Source of the DNA: Erinaceus europaeus
Taxonomy: Eukaryota; Chordata; Mammalia; Eulipotyphla; Erinaceidae
Assembly (NCBI RefSeq): GCF_950295315.1
Contig: NC_080175.1
Span: 89,056,161-89,120,160 of the forward strand
Length of the DNA: 64,000 nucleotides
Reading direction: 5' to 3'
Part shown: piece after piece, positions 1 to 11,060 of the stretch
Position numbering within the stretch: the first letter of the stretch is position 1
How the letters are laid out: each line of letters opens with the position of its first letter
Program-made: the position numbers and the translations under genes
The notes under the pieces: generated by a model
What the model was told of the DNA's origin: nothing
What the model saw: the letters and a program-made list of their open reading frames with translations, nothing else
The model's database searches: none

Positions 1-210
1 CAATCCATGAAGCTTTCCCTCATGCCTTCTGTAATCCTCCTTTGTGGTGCCAGGGCTCAAGCTCAGGACTTCAGGAATAGCAGGCGGCACACGTTAGTAT
101 GTGAACTAACGCTCCTTAATCTTACTTCCATAAAAGAGATTTAAATCAGTCCAGACTACTAATTAAGCTGTGTGTATGTTTTATGATGTTCTTGCATATG
201 TCCTGAACAT
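1..210. other. Unassigned; possible decayed SINE
   Basis: There is no gene. Positions 48-110 look like a decayed minus-strand tRNA-SINE head (TGCCAGGGCTCAAGC resembles an inverted B box). The CGTTAG/CTAACG inverted repeat near 92-111 is probably chance. Confidence 0.3.
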
Positions 211-330
211 TTTTTTTTAATCCAAAGCACAGCCCAGCTCTTGTTTATGGTAGTTCTGGGGATTGAACTCTGAACCTCTAAGCTTTAGACACTAATGTTT
301 TTTTTGCATAACCTTAAAGCTATCTACACA
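211..330 (-). mobile_element. SINE-C remnant
   Basis: Read on the minus strand, the piece has a tRNA-like head with a degraded B box (GGGGATTGAACTCTGAACC on the plus strand) and ends at a T-run that is the inverted A-tail. GCATAACCTTAAAGCTATCTAC matches the inverted SINE-C head seen better at 19806-19968. Confidence 0.6.
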
Positions 331-1249
331 GACTGCATGTGACTTTTTATTACACTTCTTAGATTGATTTTTAAGAAATAATTTAAAGAGTAGTCAGTAG
401 AATGTCATTTAACATATCAGGAATATTTTAGTTATTATTCTAGCTATGTGACTTTTGAGTTATTGTGATGTTTTGCTATTAGAATCAATGTACATCTCCC
501 TTATGTATTGATTTAGATTACTTGTCATAGTTCATTAGAATTTTATTTGAATAATTTCTTACTATAGGAAGAATAACATAATCATCCTTTGATGCTGATG
601 AATAGTTACAAAGTATATTGTACCTTTAGAAAGGTGACTGCCCACTGATCTTGAAACTGTTCATGTCAAAAAAGCATGCTAATGAAGACAGTCTCAGTTC
701 AATACACAGTGAAAGAAACTATAACTCAAGAAGAGATCAGCAAAGGCTATTTTCTCATTTTGGTCAATAATGCAATGAAAAAAGGAATATAAATCTCAGA
801 AAACTACTTTTTCTTAGATATAAAGTACACATTCTACCTACAATTAGGAGCATTCAAACTGAAAAATGGACATCTACACTGAAAAATCAGAACATTTCAG
901 TTCTTCTGCCTGATCCTAACAAAAGCACAGTGATATGCCACAGAGAAATGTTCATATTGAATATGTATTGATTATAAGGCTTGGCCTAAATTATGTTTGC
1001 ATGTTATTATGGGATATATAATGTGTATGCTATTATATTATTACTTATAGTAATACACCAAAGGAGAAAGCGCTTTGGAAAGAAATTTTCCCAGCTTACA
1101 TAAGTTTTCCTTGTAGGAAAGCAGTGTATTTGTTATCTGTTTATCAATACAACTTTTACCTGCAAATAATTGGTATATTTTTAACTCAAGTTAAAGGTAT
1201 TGTTTAAAACCTTAAATATTCTGTATATATATATATATATTATTTCTTT
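331..1249. other. Unassigned AT-rich DNA
   Basis: I see no recognisable repeat, no frame of note and no splice-flanked exon. A short (TA)n run lies at about 1224-1241. Confidence 0.6.
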
Positions 1250-1545
1250 TAAATATTTATTTCCTTTTTGTTGCCTTTGTTTTTTTCTTTCCTTTTTTAT
1301 ATTTATTTATTTATTTTCCCTTTTGTTGCCCTTGTTGTTTTTTATTGTTGTTGTAGTTATTGTTGTTGTTAGATAAGACAGAGAGAAATGGAGAGAAGAG
1401 GGGAAGACAGAGAGGGGGAGAGAAAGACAGACACCTGCAGACCTGCTTCACCACCTGTGAGGCGACTCCCCTGCAGATGGGGAGCTGGGGACTCGAACCA
1501 GGATCCTTATGCCAGCCCTTGCGCTTTGCGCCAAGTGCGCTTAAC
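1250..1545 (-). mobile_element. SINE-A, 5' truncated
   Basis: An inverted ERI-like SINE. The inverted tail (TTTATTTATTTATTTTCCC, TTGTTGCCCTTGTTG) leads into the purine-rich body, then the inverted B box (GGGGACTCGAACCAGGATCC), and it stops at GCGCTTAACC, so the last bases of the head are missing. A second tail fragment at 1250-1290 suggests insertion into an older copy's tail. The 63- and 68-residue frames here come from the SINE and are not genes. Confidence 0.85.
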
Positions 1546-2110
1546 CAATATATTTTACTTTATTAATGACATAATATGATCAAGATTGTGGGATAAGAGG
1601 GGTACAATTCCATGCAATTCCCACCAGCAGAGTCCTGTATCCCATCCCTTCCTTTGAAAGCTTTCCTATTCTTTATAACTCTGGGAATATGGAACAAAGA
1701 TCTTCATGGGGTACAGAAGATGGAAGGTCTGGGTTCTGTAATTGCTTCTTCGCTGGACATGAACAGTGACAGGTCAATTCATATTCCCAGCCTGTTTCTT
1801 CTTTTTTTCCCCTATTGGGGCAAAGTTCTGGGGAGGTGGGGTTTCAAGACACATTGGTGAGGTCATCTGCCCAGGGAAGTCAGGTTGGCATCATGGTAGC
1901 TTCTGCAACTTGATAGTTGAAAAGCATTAAGATAGAAACAAAACAAATTGTTTAATAATCAGGAACCTAAAGGTAAGAGTATAACAGATGAAATTTAGAT
2001 TCTTCATACTGGAAGAAATGAGGAAGTCTATTTTAGGTATATTCCCAATGGGCCCATGACTTAACTGATTTTTGCATGGGTCCAACAGCTAAGATACAGG
2101 TATGCTAAGT
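1546..2110 (-). mobile_element. Element X fragment
   Basis: Inverted X. It starts at the inverted poly(A) end and contains the family landmarks 'cccaccagcagagtcctg', 'ctgggaatatgg', 'gaagatggaaggtctgg' and 'ttcttcgctggacatgaac'. The same order occurs at 33120-33395, 52938 onward, and inverted at 25236-26312. It has no coding potential. Confidence 0.75.
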
Positions 2111-4530
2111 GATATCTAATAAAAACACCCAGGACAAAGTTACTAACATTTGTTAAGAAATAAAAGAATGAGCTATTTGTCATAAACAAGCAAATTTGTA
2201 ATTTGATTGCTTTTCAATTAAGTTATAGCAATATATCTATAGGATATTCGTAATTAAGTATAATTACAGATTTGACTTTCAAAAAAGCTAAGAATTCCAG
2301 GTTAAGGACATATTTCTTGGAGTAGTAATTTATACCAGGGTTTTTTTTTTTGTAATTTTCCCAAAATTTATAGAAATTCATAATTTTGAAAGTCTTATAT
2401 GCATATTTTAAATCTAGCACATTAGTAATGAAATTTATAGCATATATATTAAATAATAACTAAATTGTAGCCTAAAGGAAGCACCACACTTTGCCAATGC
2501 ATTTTCGTTGAGATGTTGATATGTAGCAAGGATATAATATGGTGAAATTTTTATTGGCTAAAGTGAGATAAATATTGGAGAAGAGACAATTCACCACTGG
2601 TCAGACAATACCCTCTATCACGGATATATTCAAACTGTTCTTGAGCACAAGAGATGGTTAGAGGACTCCTATAAAAGAAAGCACTCATATCTGTATTTTT
2701 CAAGGATGAGCTAGGTTTTCACAGATTCTTAACACTGGCACTTAATAAGGATAAGTATAGCTTCACTCTTTTTTTTTTTTTTTAATTTGTGACATACCTA
2801 CTTATAAAGGAGAATTTATCAACTTTGTGTTATTGGGAATATGATTTCAGTCTTATAACCTTCAAATTTCCCATTAAAAGTTGTTGTTCTTTAAATCCCT
2901 TTTCAATTAATATCTAGTTAAGATTTATCCTTTAGTCATTTCTTTGTTTTACTCCCTCTATAGTTCTAGCCCTGAGATGATACTTTTTTAATATTCCCTC
3001 TGGGAATCATTAATATGACTGCAATGTTTGACCCACAGTAATTGACCTAGCTGAAGGGAAAACGATGTTGTTACATTCAGTCAGTGCATGAAAGTCAGAA
3101 AAAGCCAATTACTGTCTTAACCCATTGGATATTGTGGTGATTTATTTGTACAAGTAGTTAGACAAAATTTACTTTTTCATATATAAAATCTTTATAATCA
3201 GAGTCATTGATCATTTCATTAAATTTAAGTAACTGAGAATCTTATCTTTTTCGGAACTACTAATTTTCACTATAATTAATAACCTTGTCAAATGTCTTCT
3301 GGACCAAGTGGATTAATAACACTGATCTTTTAGTCATTTTTTTCCCTTTCTTTCTTCCCCAAGCTGTAATCATCACTAAAGGCCTTTTTACCTTGATTTG
3401 AACTAGGAGTTTGGAATTTGATATGGAGATCTTCCAAGCTCTGTGCTCCCCATACAATGATTGACACTTCCCAGCCATCATATACTATGCCAACCAATGA
3501 TTAAATCTTGAATCACAGAACATGCCAAATGCTTGGCTTTTGAGAGCACCCAGCAGCAGCCTCTATCACTCTGTATTGACTTTTGTTACAGATATAATAT
3601 TTTGGAAGAGTAATTTAGTCAATTTTAAATGTTCCTTCTCTATTTTGGGGAAATTTTGTCATACAATATTGGGCTGTTGGAAAAGTCACAACATGCTTTT
3701 CTGTTTTTCTGATGACTCAATATGATTATTCAGTACAAGCATGGGCTGCATTTCATAATCTTTAGAATGGCATAATATATTAATTACATATGTAAGGTTG
3801 TCATGTATTTTGGAAATGGCAAGTGTCTTTATCCTCTATAAAGCTCTAGGAAAACTATCATAATTCTCTTTTCCTTTGAACTGGAAACAAATTTAGAACT
3901 GTAGTTTAAACATCAAACGATTGATGAGAATGCCTTGTCATTCACTATCTAAGTCAGATCACAAAGATGCTACAACACTGATGTCATTATTTAAAAGCCA
4001 GACAATAAAAAAGCAAATGCAAAAAAAAAAAACCTGTTAAAAGAATTAACCAGAAAATTAACAAGAAATTTTATATACATCAATGAAATGATGAAAGATG
4101 GGTAGGTAACCCTAACTGTTGGAAAGGAGCCAGAAATGTGAGGGCTAAGAAGGACCTTCCAGATAAAACAAAAACAAATTTTATGTATGTGAACATTAAA
4201 GGGGTGGTTGAACTTTTGAAAAAAGAGATAATTTTAGGAACTTTAAGAAGTATAAAAATGTTCAATCAAATCAGGAGTATTTTCTTTACAGATGAATTCA
4301 CATTTCATTCTCCAAACATCATGGTAATTTAAGCAAGTCCAATTTTTAAAAAATAGTATTAAAAGTCCACATATATCTTACTGTGTATGTGACTGGAGTA
4401 GTCCTATTTTTTTTTTACAAAGATGATAAGTAGGAATTATAAGATTAAGGGGAGAGAGAAAGAGAGAGACAAAGAGCAATGTTACTTTTTGTCCTTGCTT
4501 AGACTTCACCACACTTAGCCTCTGAGATGT
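2111..4530. other. Unassigned AT-rich DNA
   Basis: No gene or clear repeat. Homopolymer runs occur at about 2341-2352 (T), 2769-2783 (T) and 4021-4032 (A). A purine-rich patch at 4450-4480 may be a SINE scrap. The longest frames (65-73 codons) show no codon bias or motif. Confidence 0.6.
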
Positions 4531-5314
4531 TAGTTTTTATTTAATTCGTGACTTGATTTACTTACAATTTTTTATTTAATTACAAAATTGTGAAATAACA
4601 GGAGTATTAATTCCACATCATTCTCACCACCAGACTTCTGTGTCCCCATTCTCTCCATTGAAAATTACAGTAATTCTCCAAGGGTCACAGATATGGGATT
4701 ACTAATATATTACTAATAAATATATGTATTTTTCCCTATGGACCTGGCTTCTCTCACTAAGTCATACCTACATCTATTGCTACTTCTGAATGGCCTTCCA
4801 TTTTCCCTCTTCTCTCTCTGGGTCATCCTAATGGAATTGGAGTTCAGAGCCCTTTGGTCATTTTCCCCTAACATTTCTCCCCTACTGCAAATATGGACCA
4901 AATTTCTTTATGGGATGCAGAAGGTGGGAATTCTGGCTTCTGTAATTTCTTCTAGGCTGGACATGGACATTGGCAGGTTGCTCCATACCCCTAGCCTATT
5001 TCTATCATTCCCTAGTATAGTAGGGCTTTGGAGAGATGAGGTCTCTGGATACATTGATGAGGTCGTCTGCCCAGGGAGGTCATGATAGAATCATAGTAGA
5101 ATCTGCAACATGGTGAGTGAAAGGTGATGGTATAAAGCAGGTCAAGATGTTTAGTGAACAGGAACCAAATAGTGGAAACAGAGCAGCTGAGAATAGGGGT
5201 CTTTGGGTGACAAGAAGCTAGGAAGTCTATTTTAGGTATGTTCTTAAGGGCGCGTAGCTCTGTAATTTTTGCTAGAACTTGAGAGCTAACACCCACCTCC
5301 ACGCAAACTGTTAT
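4531..5314 (-). mobile_element. Element X, long variant
   Basis: Inverted X with an extra segment near its 3' end (ctccaagggtcacagatatggg, ccctatggacctggcttct) that is shared with 7385-8105 but absent from shorter copies. Landmarks run in order: ccaccagacttctgtgtccc, gatgcagaaggtgggaattctgg, ctggacatggacattggcagg, gatacattgatgaggtcgtc. The 115- and 103-codon frames (4738-5085 and 5012-5323) lie inside it and are spurious. Confidence 0.75.
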
Positions 5315-5470
5315 TTTCATCAAGAAAGAGACAACGACAGAGAGACCGAGAGAGGTAAAGATGTCACACTTTTGAAATTTCCCTGTATATATTGTAAACT
5401 AGGCTCAAGGCTGTGTCATGTGGATGGCGTGGCAAACCCTCTGTCCAGGTGAACTATTTTGCTGGCCCCA
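5315..5470 (-). mobile_element. Decayed tRNA-type SINE, B-like
   Basis: TCAAGAAAGAGACAACGACA (inverted pyrimidine body) leads to an inverted head ending 'ctgtccaggtgaactattttgctggcccc'. It is too diverged to place firmly. Confidence 0.5.
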
Positions 5471-7109
5471 ATTTCATACTTTGTGGTCAGTGATATTGCA
5501 AGATCACTTAGAGAAGAGCCAACATTTTATAAAGTGTGCTATAGACATGGATACCTGCTTGCTGTTGAGTATCTAACTGGCATTTATTACATCTGACTAA
5601 TTCACTAATTTGCATGTAATTTTTTAAAAAAATTGACCAACATTCTTTTTTCTAGCTGAAGATATATTATTTAATAATTCCTTTACGGCACTTCCAAGTT
5701 TACGGTTGGGGTACTCTGTTTCATTTCTTATAAAGTCAGATGATAATGATGTTATTATGGTGCAACTGATTGGGTGTTTTGATAAGGTTCTTCAAAAGTT
5801 GTGGTATGTAAAACAGCAAATAAAGACAGTATGACTAAATTCATAGCACCATCAAATTGGTGTTGTACAGTGGTGCCTTGGTCCTGTCCTCCTACACTTT
5901 GGTTTATATTTTATATCTTCTCAGAATGCTACCTATCCTTTCAACAGCTTTTACTTACTCAGTTCTGTAATTTCCCAATACTTTAACCCAATACTTACCA
6001 ATATTTGAAAGTTCTTGTTTAAGACAAAGATGATTTCTGGGATGTGCTTTTTTATCTCTATAAATAGGCTAAATATCTACCTATGAAATTGAATATTACT
6101 GAAGATGAATTGTGTATTATGAAATGCCATAAGTTTTATTGTATTAATGTACATATATATATAATAAAATACTATACTGTATATGCAATAGCAAAGAGAA
6201 TATTGATCAATGTATACTGAGATGATGGCAATTTTGTCATGGTATTAAATTCACAAAACTATGGCTTCATAATATGTGCATTAATAAAAAGTTGTATCAT
6301 TCTAAACATATGTATATATGTATATATATTCTACAAAAAGAAAGATGAACTGTGGAATATATACTTAAACAAGTTAGACATTTCAGAAGTATTAGGAACC
6401 ATTCTTTGATTCTATGCTAATAAAATATGTGGTTCTACTTAGATATTGTATGCATTTGTATTTTATTTGTATTTATAGTGAAGCATATATTAGTCCTCAA
6501 TGTCAGTGGTGTGATATAAAAAGCAGGAGTTTTTCATTCCATCCATGGTACTGACATACTTATTTCCTGTGATACATTTTCTATTTTTCAACCCTTCAAA
6601 TTTCTTCATGCAAATTTTTATCTCTCTTGTCTATACAATTCCTCTTAAACCAACCAGGAGCATATGAATTCTCATCTTCTCCTGTAGAATTTATTTGACA
6701 GCTGGAATTGAGCACTCTTAAGTCAGAACTCATTTAGCACTATTAATTTTTCTTGTCAACTTGAAAGTATGATAAGGGTGTTTTAGAGTCACCAGCTAGA
6801 ACCAAGTCCATCTGACAGTGACATTATACTTGAACTTTTTAATTTCCATTTGCACTACTTTCTTAAGTATTTAACATCATTGCTGTAAATATATTTATAG
6901 ATTTAGAAAAGAAGCAAGGCTAGGTAAAAACCACAAGTTGAGGGTTTAGTAGGTAACCATATTACATAAATCAAGAGATGCAAGCCAGAAAGCCCATTTT
7001 CTGGGAATGCCAGGTCTCAACAAGCTAAACAGAAGAGTAATTGTATGTTATTTTATAAGTGCTGATGTGTTTACTTTTATCTCCACTCAAGTATTTTATA
7101 TAATCTCTT
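5471..7109. other. Unassigned AT-rich DNA
   Basis: No gene and no assignable element. TA-rich patches lie at about 6150-6170 and 6310-6335. Frames do not exceed 61 codons. Confidence 0.6.
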
Positions 7110-7128
7110 ATCACTTCAATGGGGAAAT

Positions 7129-7326
7129 TCCCCACCTGCAGGGGAGTCACTTCACAGGCGGTGAAGCAGGTCTGCAGGTGTCTATCTTTCTCTCCCCCTC
7201 TCTGTCTTTCCCTCCTCTCTCCATTTCTCTCTGTCCAATCCAACAATGACAGCATCAATAATAACTACAATAAAACAACAAGGACAACAAAAGAGAATAA
7301 ATAAATATAAAATAAATGTTTAAAAA
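7129..7326 (+). mobile_element. SINE-A lacking its promoter head
   Basis: The copy begins inside the body (TCCCCACCTGCAGGGGAGTC), so the A and B boxes are missing. It continues through the CT-rich body to an AATAAATAAATA-type tail. A perfect 19-bp target-site duplication (atcacttcaatggggaaat) sits at 7110-7128 and 7327-7345. The duplication shows this is the original insertion boundary and not a later deletion. Confidence 0.92.
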
Positions 7327-7384
7327 ATCACTTCAATGGGGAAATGATTTATATGACAGCAATTATCATATGTGTACAGTTTCT

Positions 7385-7562
7385 TTTTTCTTTTTATTTA
7401 TTTTTAAATTATTTAATATTGATTTGTAAAATTATATGAAAAAAGGAGTATAGTTTCACACCATTCTCACCACCCAAGTTCTGTGTGCACATTCCCTCTT
7501 TTGGAAACTGTGGTAGTTCTCCAAAGGTCACAGGTATGGGTTAACTATTACTTCTAAATATG

Positions 7563-7612
<50 letters not shown>

Positions 7613-8105
7613 CATTTTTTCCATGGTCCTAGCTTCTGTTCTTTTATAAGTCACACCTAGACCTATTGTTACTTCTGAATGTCCTTCCATTTTTCCTCTT
7701 CTTTCTCTGGGTCCTTATGGAACTGGATTTCAAGGCCCTCTGGTCATTTTTTCCATAATATTTCTCCCCTTCTGGGAATATGGGCCAAATTACCTTATGG
7801 GATACAGAAGGTGAGATTTCTGGCTTAAGTAACTGCTTCTTGGGTGGACATGCTTCTTGATCCACACCCCCACACTGTTTCTATCTGTCCCTAATGTGGT
7901 AGGGCTCTGGAGAAATGAGGTTTTAGGATACATTGAAGAGGTAGCCTGTCCAAGGAGGGAGGTCAGCATGGAATCATAGTAGTATCAGCAACTTGGTGAC
8001 TGAAAGGTGATAAGATATAAAGCAGATCTAAATGTTTAATGAACAGGAACAGAGTAATAAGAACAGAGAAGCTGAGAATAGTAGTCTTAGAGTGGCAAGA
8101 AGCTA
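7385..8105 (-). mobile_element. Element X, long variant
   Basis: Inverted X, sharing with 4531-5314 the segment 'ttctccaaaggtcacaggtatgg' and 'tccatggtcctagcttctg'. The body landmarks are gatacagaaggtgagatttctgg, ggtggacatgcttcttgatcc and ggatacattgaagaggtag. A (TA)n expansion lies inside it. Confidence 0.75.
7567..7606. repeat. (TA)n microsatellite
   Basis: About 20 uninterrupted TA units inside element X, at the place where the related copy at 4700-4725 has only a short, imperfect AT-rich stretch. The expansion therefore occurred after insertion. Confidence 0.95.
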
Positions 8106-8109
8106 GGCA

Positions 8110-8192
8110 GTCCAGGGGATTGAACCTGGGTCTTTGGATCCTCAGGCATGAGGGTCTCTTTGCATAACCATGATGCTATCTATCCCTGCCTC
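8110..8192 (-). mobile_element. SINE-C head
   Basis: Inverted SINE-C head: the inverted B box region 'ggggattgaacctgggtc', then 'cctcaggcatgagggtctctttgcataacc' and 'ctatctatccctgcc'. The tail side is missing; it joins X directly. Confidence 0.75.
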
Positions 8193-8567
8193 ACTTTCTT
8201 TTGTGTAGTTAATTGAGTAGATAGAATGATTGAGGGAATTGAAGAAGCAGAGGAATGTGAGGAGGGTGTCTAGGCCTCAGTAGTAAATATTTGATTAGTC
8301 AATTTATAGTAACTTTTGGGCACCATCAATTTCTACTGGATTGCCAAATTTATTAGTTCTAAGTCTAATCACAGTAGACTACTGAGCACTTTTACTTTGA
8401 GGTGTAAAGCTGCCCCTAACTATGGAGACGTATACACATACCTAGCTCCCTAGGCTCTAGCCTATATCTAGGGTCTGTTACTTTGTTAAAGAGTGACCCA
8501 TCTGAAATGGAATCAGGGAGTCCCATGCGTTAGGAAATTTCTTAGCAAATTATTGTTATTTGGATGG
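8193..8567. other. Unassigned; possibly an X 5' part
   Basis: 'gattgagggaattgaagaagcagagg' resembles 'aattgagggaagtgaaatagg' at the far end of the X copy near 53880, so this may be X 5' sequence. Nothing else is recognisable. Confidence 0.35.
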
Positions 8568-8634
8568 TTGGCATCTAAGGATTGGCATCTAAGGATTGGC
8601 ATGTTTTGGATTGTATCTTTGGATACAATCCAAA
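8568..8634. repeat. Tandem 14-mer followed by 13-bp hairpin
   Basis: The unit ttggcatctaagga occurs at 8568-8581 and 8582-8595, followed by a partial third unit. Ten bases on, a perfect 13-bp inverted repeat (tttggattgtatc at 8605-8617, gatacaatccaaa at 8622-8634) encloses a 4-base loop. Confidence 0.95.
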
Positions 8635-8714
8635 GCAAAAAGGCAGTGGCAGCATCATGTGCCATAATATGTCATAGGTTGCATTGATTTAATTGAAGTT
8701 AACAAGAGCAGTTA

Positions 8715-8948
8715 CAACGCAAGGACTGGCATAAGGATCCTGGTTCGAGCCCCAGCTCCCCACCTATAGGGGAGTCGCTTCACAAGAGGTGAAGCAGGTC
8801 TGTAGGTGTGTATCTTCCTCTCCCCCTTTCTGTCTTCCCCTCCCCTCTCCATATTTCTCTGTCCTATCCAACAACAATGACATCAATAACAACAACAATA
8901 ACTACAACAATGAAACAACAAGGGCAACAAAAGAGAATAAAAACAAAA
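8715..8948 (+). mobile_element. SINE-A, 5' truncated
   Basis: Starts at 'acgcaaggactggcataaggatcc', keeps the B box (GGTTCGAGCCC), CT body, CAACAA tract and A-rich tail, but lacks the A box. Confidence 0.85.
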
Positions 8949-9049
8949 ACAAGGGCAGTATCACATAGTAGAAGATCAAGAGAGGAAAGTATCAAGTAAT
9001 AAAATCAAAGTCCCAGAGGCCCCAACACTGGGACTATTATGGATTTTAA

Positions 9050-9206
9050 AGAGAATGGGGTGAGTGGGGAGGGGGAGAGTGCAGGTCCAAAAAGGATGAC
9101 AGAGGACTTAGTGGGTGTTGTATTGTTAAATTTTATGCATGTACAAGCTATTGTATTTATTGTAAAATGTAAAACATGAATTCCCTAATAATGAAATTTT
9201 TAAAAA
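9050..9206 (+). mobile_element. L1 3' UTR fragment
   Basis: Contains 'aggatgacagaggacttagtgg', 'ttgtattgttaaattttatgc' and 'gtacaagctattgtatttattg', and ends in 'aatgaaattttta'. The same 3' UTR type is seen inverted at 38667-38845 and at the end of the large L1 (55165-55340). Confidence 0.7.
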
Positions 9207-9217
9207 AGAGGAAAACA

Positions 9218-10297
9218 TGGCAGAGCTCTTTTGATAGAAGATTTAGAGGCTTCTTTAATGACTGCAATGCAATTCACAAAAAGCATAAACAAAAATAAGC
9301 TGATGAGACTACATCAAATTGAAAAGCTTCTGCATGGCAAAAGGAAGCACCATCCAAACAGACTCCTTATAGAATCAGAATTTTTTAATATATATGTTGT
9401 ATATCAAACAAAGACTAAGAACCAAAATATATAATGGCCTCACTAAGCTCAGCAATAATAAAAAACAAGAACCCCATCCAAAAGTGGGAAGGGGCCATAG
9501 ACAAAACATTCATCAAAAGAGATATTTCAAGAGCCTACAGATATGAAAAAATATTCATATTCATTGATTGTAAGAAAAATGCAAATAAATGCTATAGTGA
9601 GATCCCACTTCACTCTTGTGAGAATGTTATGCATCAGAAAGGACAGTAACAGCAAATGTTGGAGACGTTTCAGGGGTAAAGGAACTATTTTGCATTGCTG
9701 GTGGAAAGCAGTCTAGAAAACTACCAGAAGACTAGAAATGAACCTACTCCATGACCCAGCCATTCCACTCCTGACGGTATATCCAAAGAAAACAGGCACA
9801 CATATCCAAAGAGATATTCCTATGTGTATAGCAGCACAATTTGCAATAGCCTAAACTTGATAGCAATCCATGTGTCCAATGACAGATGTGGCTAAGAAAA
9901 TTGTGGTCTATAAACAAAATGAAATACTACTCAGCTGGTAAGAATAATGAAGTCATCTTCTTTATTTCATCTTAAATGTTGCTTAAAGAAATCATGTTAA
10001 ATGAGATAAGATTAAAAAGTGAAGGGCAAATATGAAATGATCTCACTTATGGGCAAAAATTAAGAAACAAAAAACAGAAAATGAAAAAAAAAAGTGAAAC
10101 TGGGATTGGATTTGGTGTATTGCACCAAAGCAAAAGACTATGGAGTGGGGTGTGACAAGGTGACCCTACCGCAGGATGATAGTATAAAGGCTATGGGTGA
10201 GAGTGTTTTGCAGACAGCTATCACAGTAAAATGAGAAATCTTACCCATGTGTCAATAAATGTACTTGTAAACCATTAGCTCTCCAATAAAAAGTAGA
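9218..10297 (+). pseudogene. L1 ORF2 C-terminal end plus 3' UTR
   Basis: Plus-strand, 5'-truncated L1. The nucleotide landmarks are those of the end of ORF2: 'ctacatcaaattgaaaagcttctgcatggcaaaagg', 'catccaaaagtgggaagggg', 'gaaatactactcagctgg', followed by 'aatgatctcacttatggg' and a 3' UTR ending 'aaccattagctctccaataaa'. ORF2 encodes the endonuclease/reverse transcriptase that drives L1 and SINE retroposition. Here it is broken by stops and frameshifts; the residual 67- and 71-codon frames at 9231-9649 are pieces of it. It lies directly after another L1 tail in the same orientation. Confidence 0.85.
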
Positions 10298-10689
10298 TTT
10301 TAAGTATTCTAAACACATACACAGGTAGAGAGAGAAGTGGTAATTAGACTGGGGTGTTATTGGATGCTTAGATAGTTAATAACTTAGCAATATACCTGTG
10401 TAAATTAGGATTATATATATATATATATATATATCTTAAACCTTCAATGTTATTTGATTATTATATCTCAGTATAATAGGGATAAGAATATATATGTGTA
10501 TATGTATATACATACATATGAATGACTCAGAAACACGTCAGAGAAAATGTTTTCATTATAGCCATGAAATAACAGCTATGAGGATATAGTCATTTTAATT
10601 TAGTATTGAACAGTAACATAATTTAAAACCCTCAGGATAATCAAATATTTACTTATTTGAAGGACTTACTGATTTCTGTCTTTGTTGGC
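10298..10689. other. Unassigned, TA-rich
   Basis: (TA)n at about 10410-10434 and mixed TA/TG/CA repeats at 10488-10520. No gene. Confidence 0.6.
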
Positions 10690-10850
10690 TTCACTGGGCT
10701 TTCACTGCTTTAAGATTACTTTTTCAGATGAGAGACAGACAGACCACTTCACAGACAGACAGACCACTGAAGCTTACACTGCACCCTTGGGAATTAAATT
10801 TTAACCTGAGTCATATAATTGAAAAAACCAGCTAGCTACCTTACTAACAC
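10690..10850 (-). mobile_element. Decayed SINE, C- or B-like
   Basis: Purine-rich body (gagagacagacagacc, internally duplicated as cttcacagacagacagacc) leads to a weak inverted B box region ('cacccttgggaattaaattttaacc'). Very diverged. Confidence 0.45.
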
Positions 10851-10856
10851 TTACTT

Positions 10857-10868
10857 TTTAAAAAAGAT

Positions 10869-10899
<31 letters not shown>

Positions 10900-11060
10900 T
10901 CTATTTATTTATTTTTATCAAGAAAGAATGAGAGAAGAAGAAAAGAAAGTACCAGAGCATGCCTTGACTCTGGAGTAAGCTGATACCAGAGAGTGAAACT
11001 GTAGCTTCAGAGGCCTCAGGCATACAAGTCGGTATTCTAGGGTGAACTATATTCTCAGTT
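10857..11060 (-). mobile_element. Decayed SINE with (ATTT)n tail
   Basis: A (ATTT)n run at about 10868-10915 (inverted A-rich tail) is followed by a purine-rich body (caagaaagaatgagagaagaag) and a degraded head ending near 'ggtattctagggtgaactat'. Same organisation as SINE-C or SINE-B. Confidence 0.5.

Noticed and set aside
1488..1545. tRNA gene suggested by A and B box motifs (here and in every SINE head)
   Set aside because: The heads are tRNA-derived but lack a complete cloverleaf and continue into SINE bodies with A-rich tails and TSDs.
2769..2783. T-runs as Pol III terminators of independent RNA genes
   Set aside because: T-runs in this window are mostly inverted retroposon A-tails or low-complexity DNA, without an upstream promoter pair.
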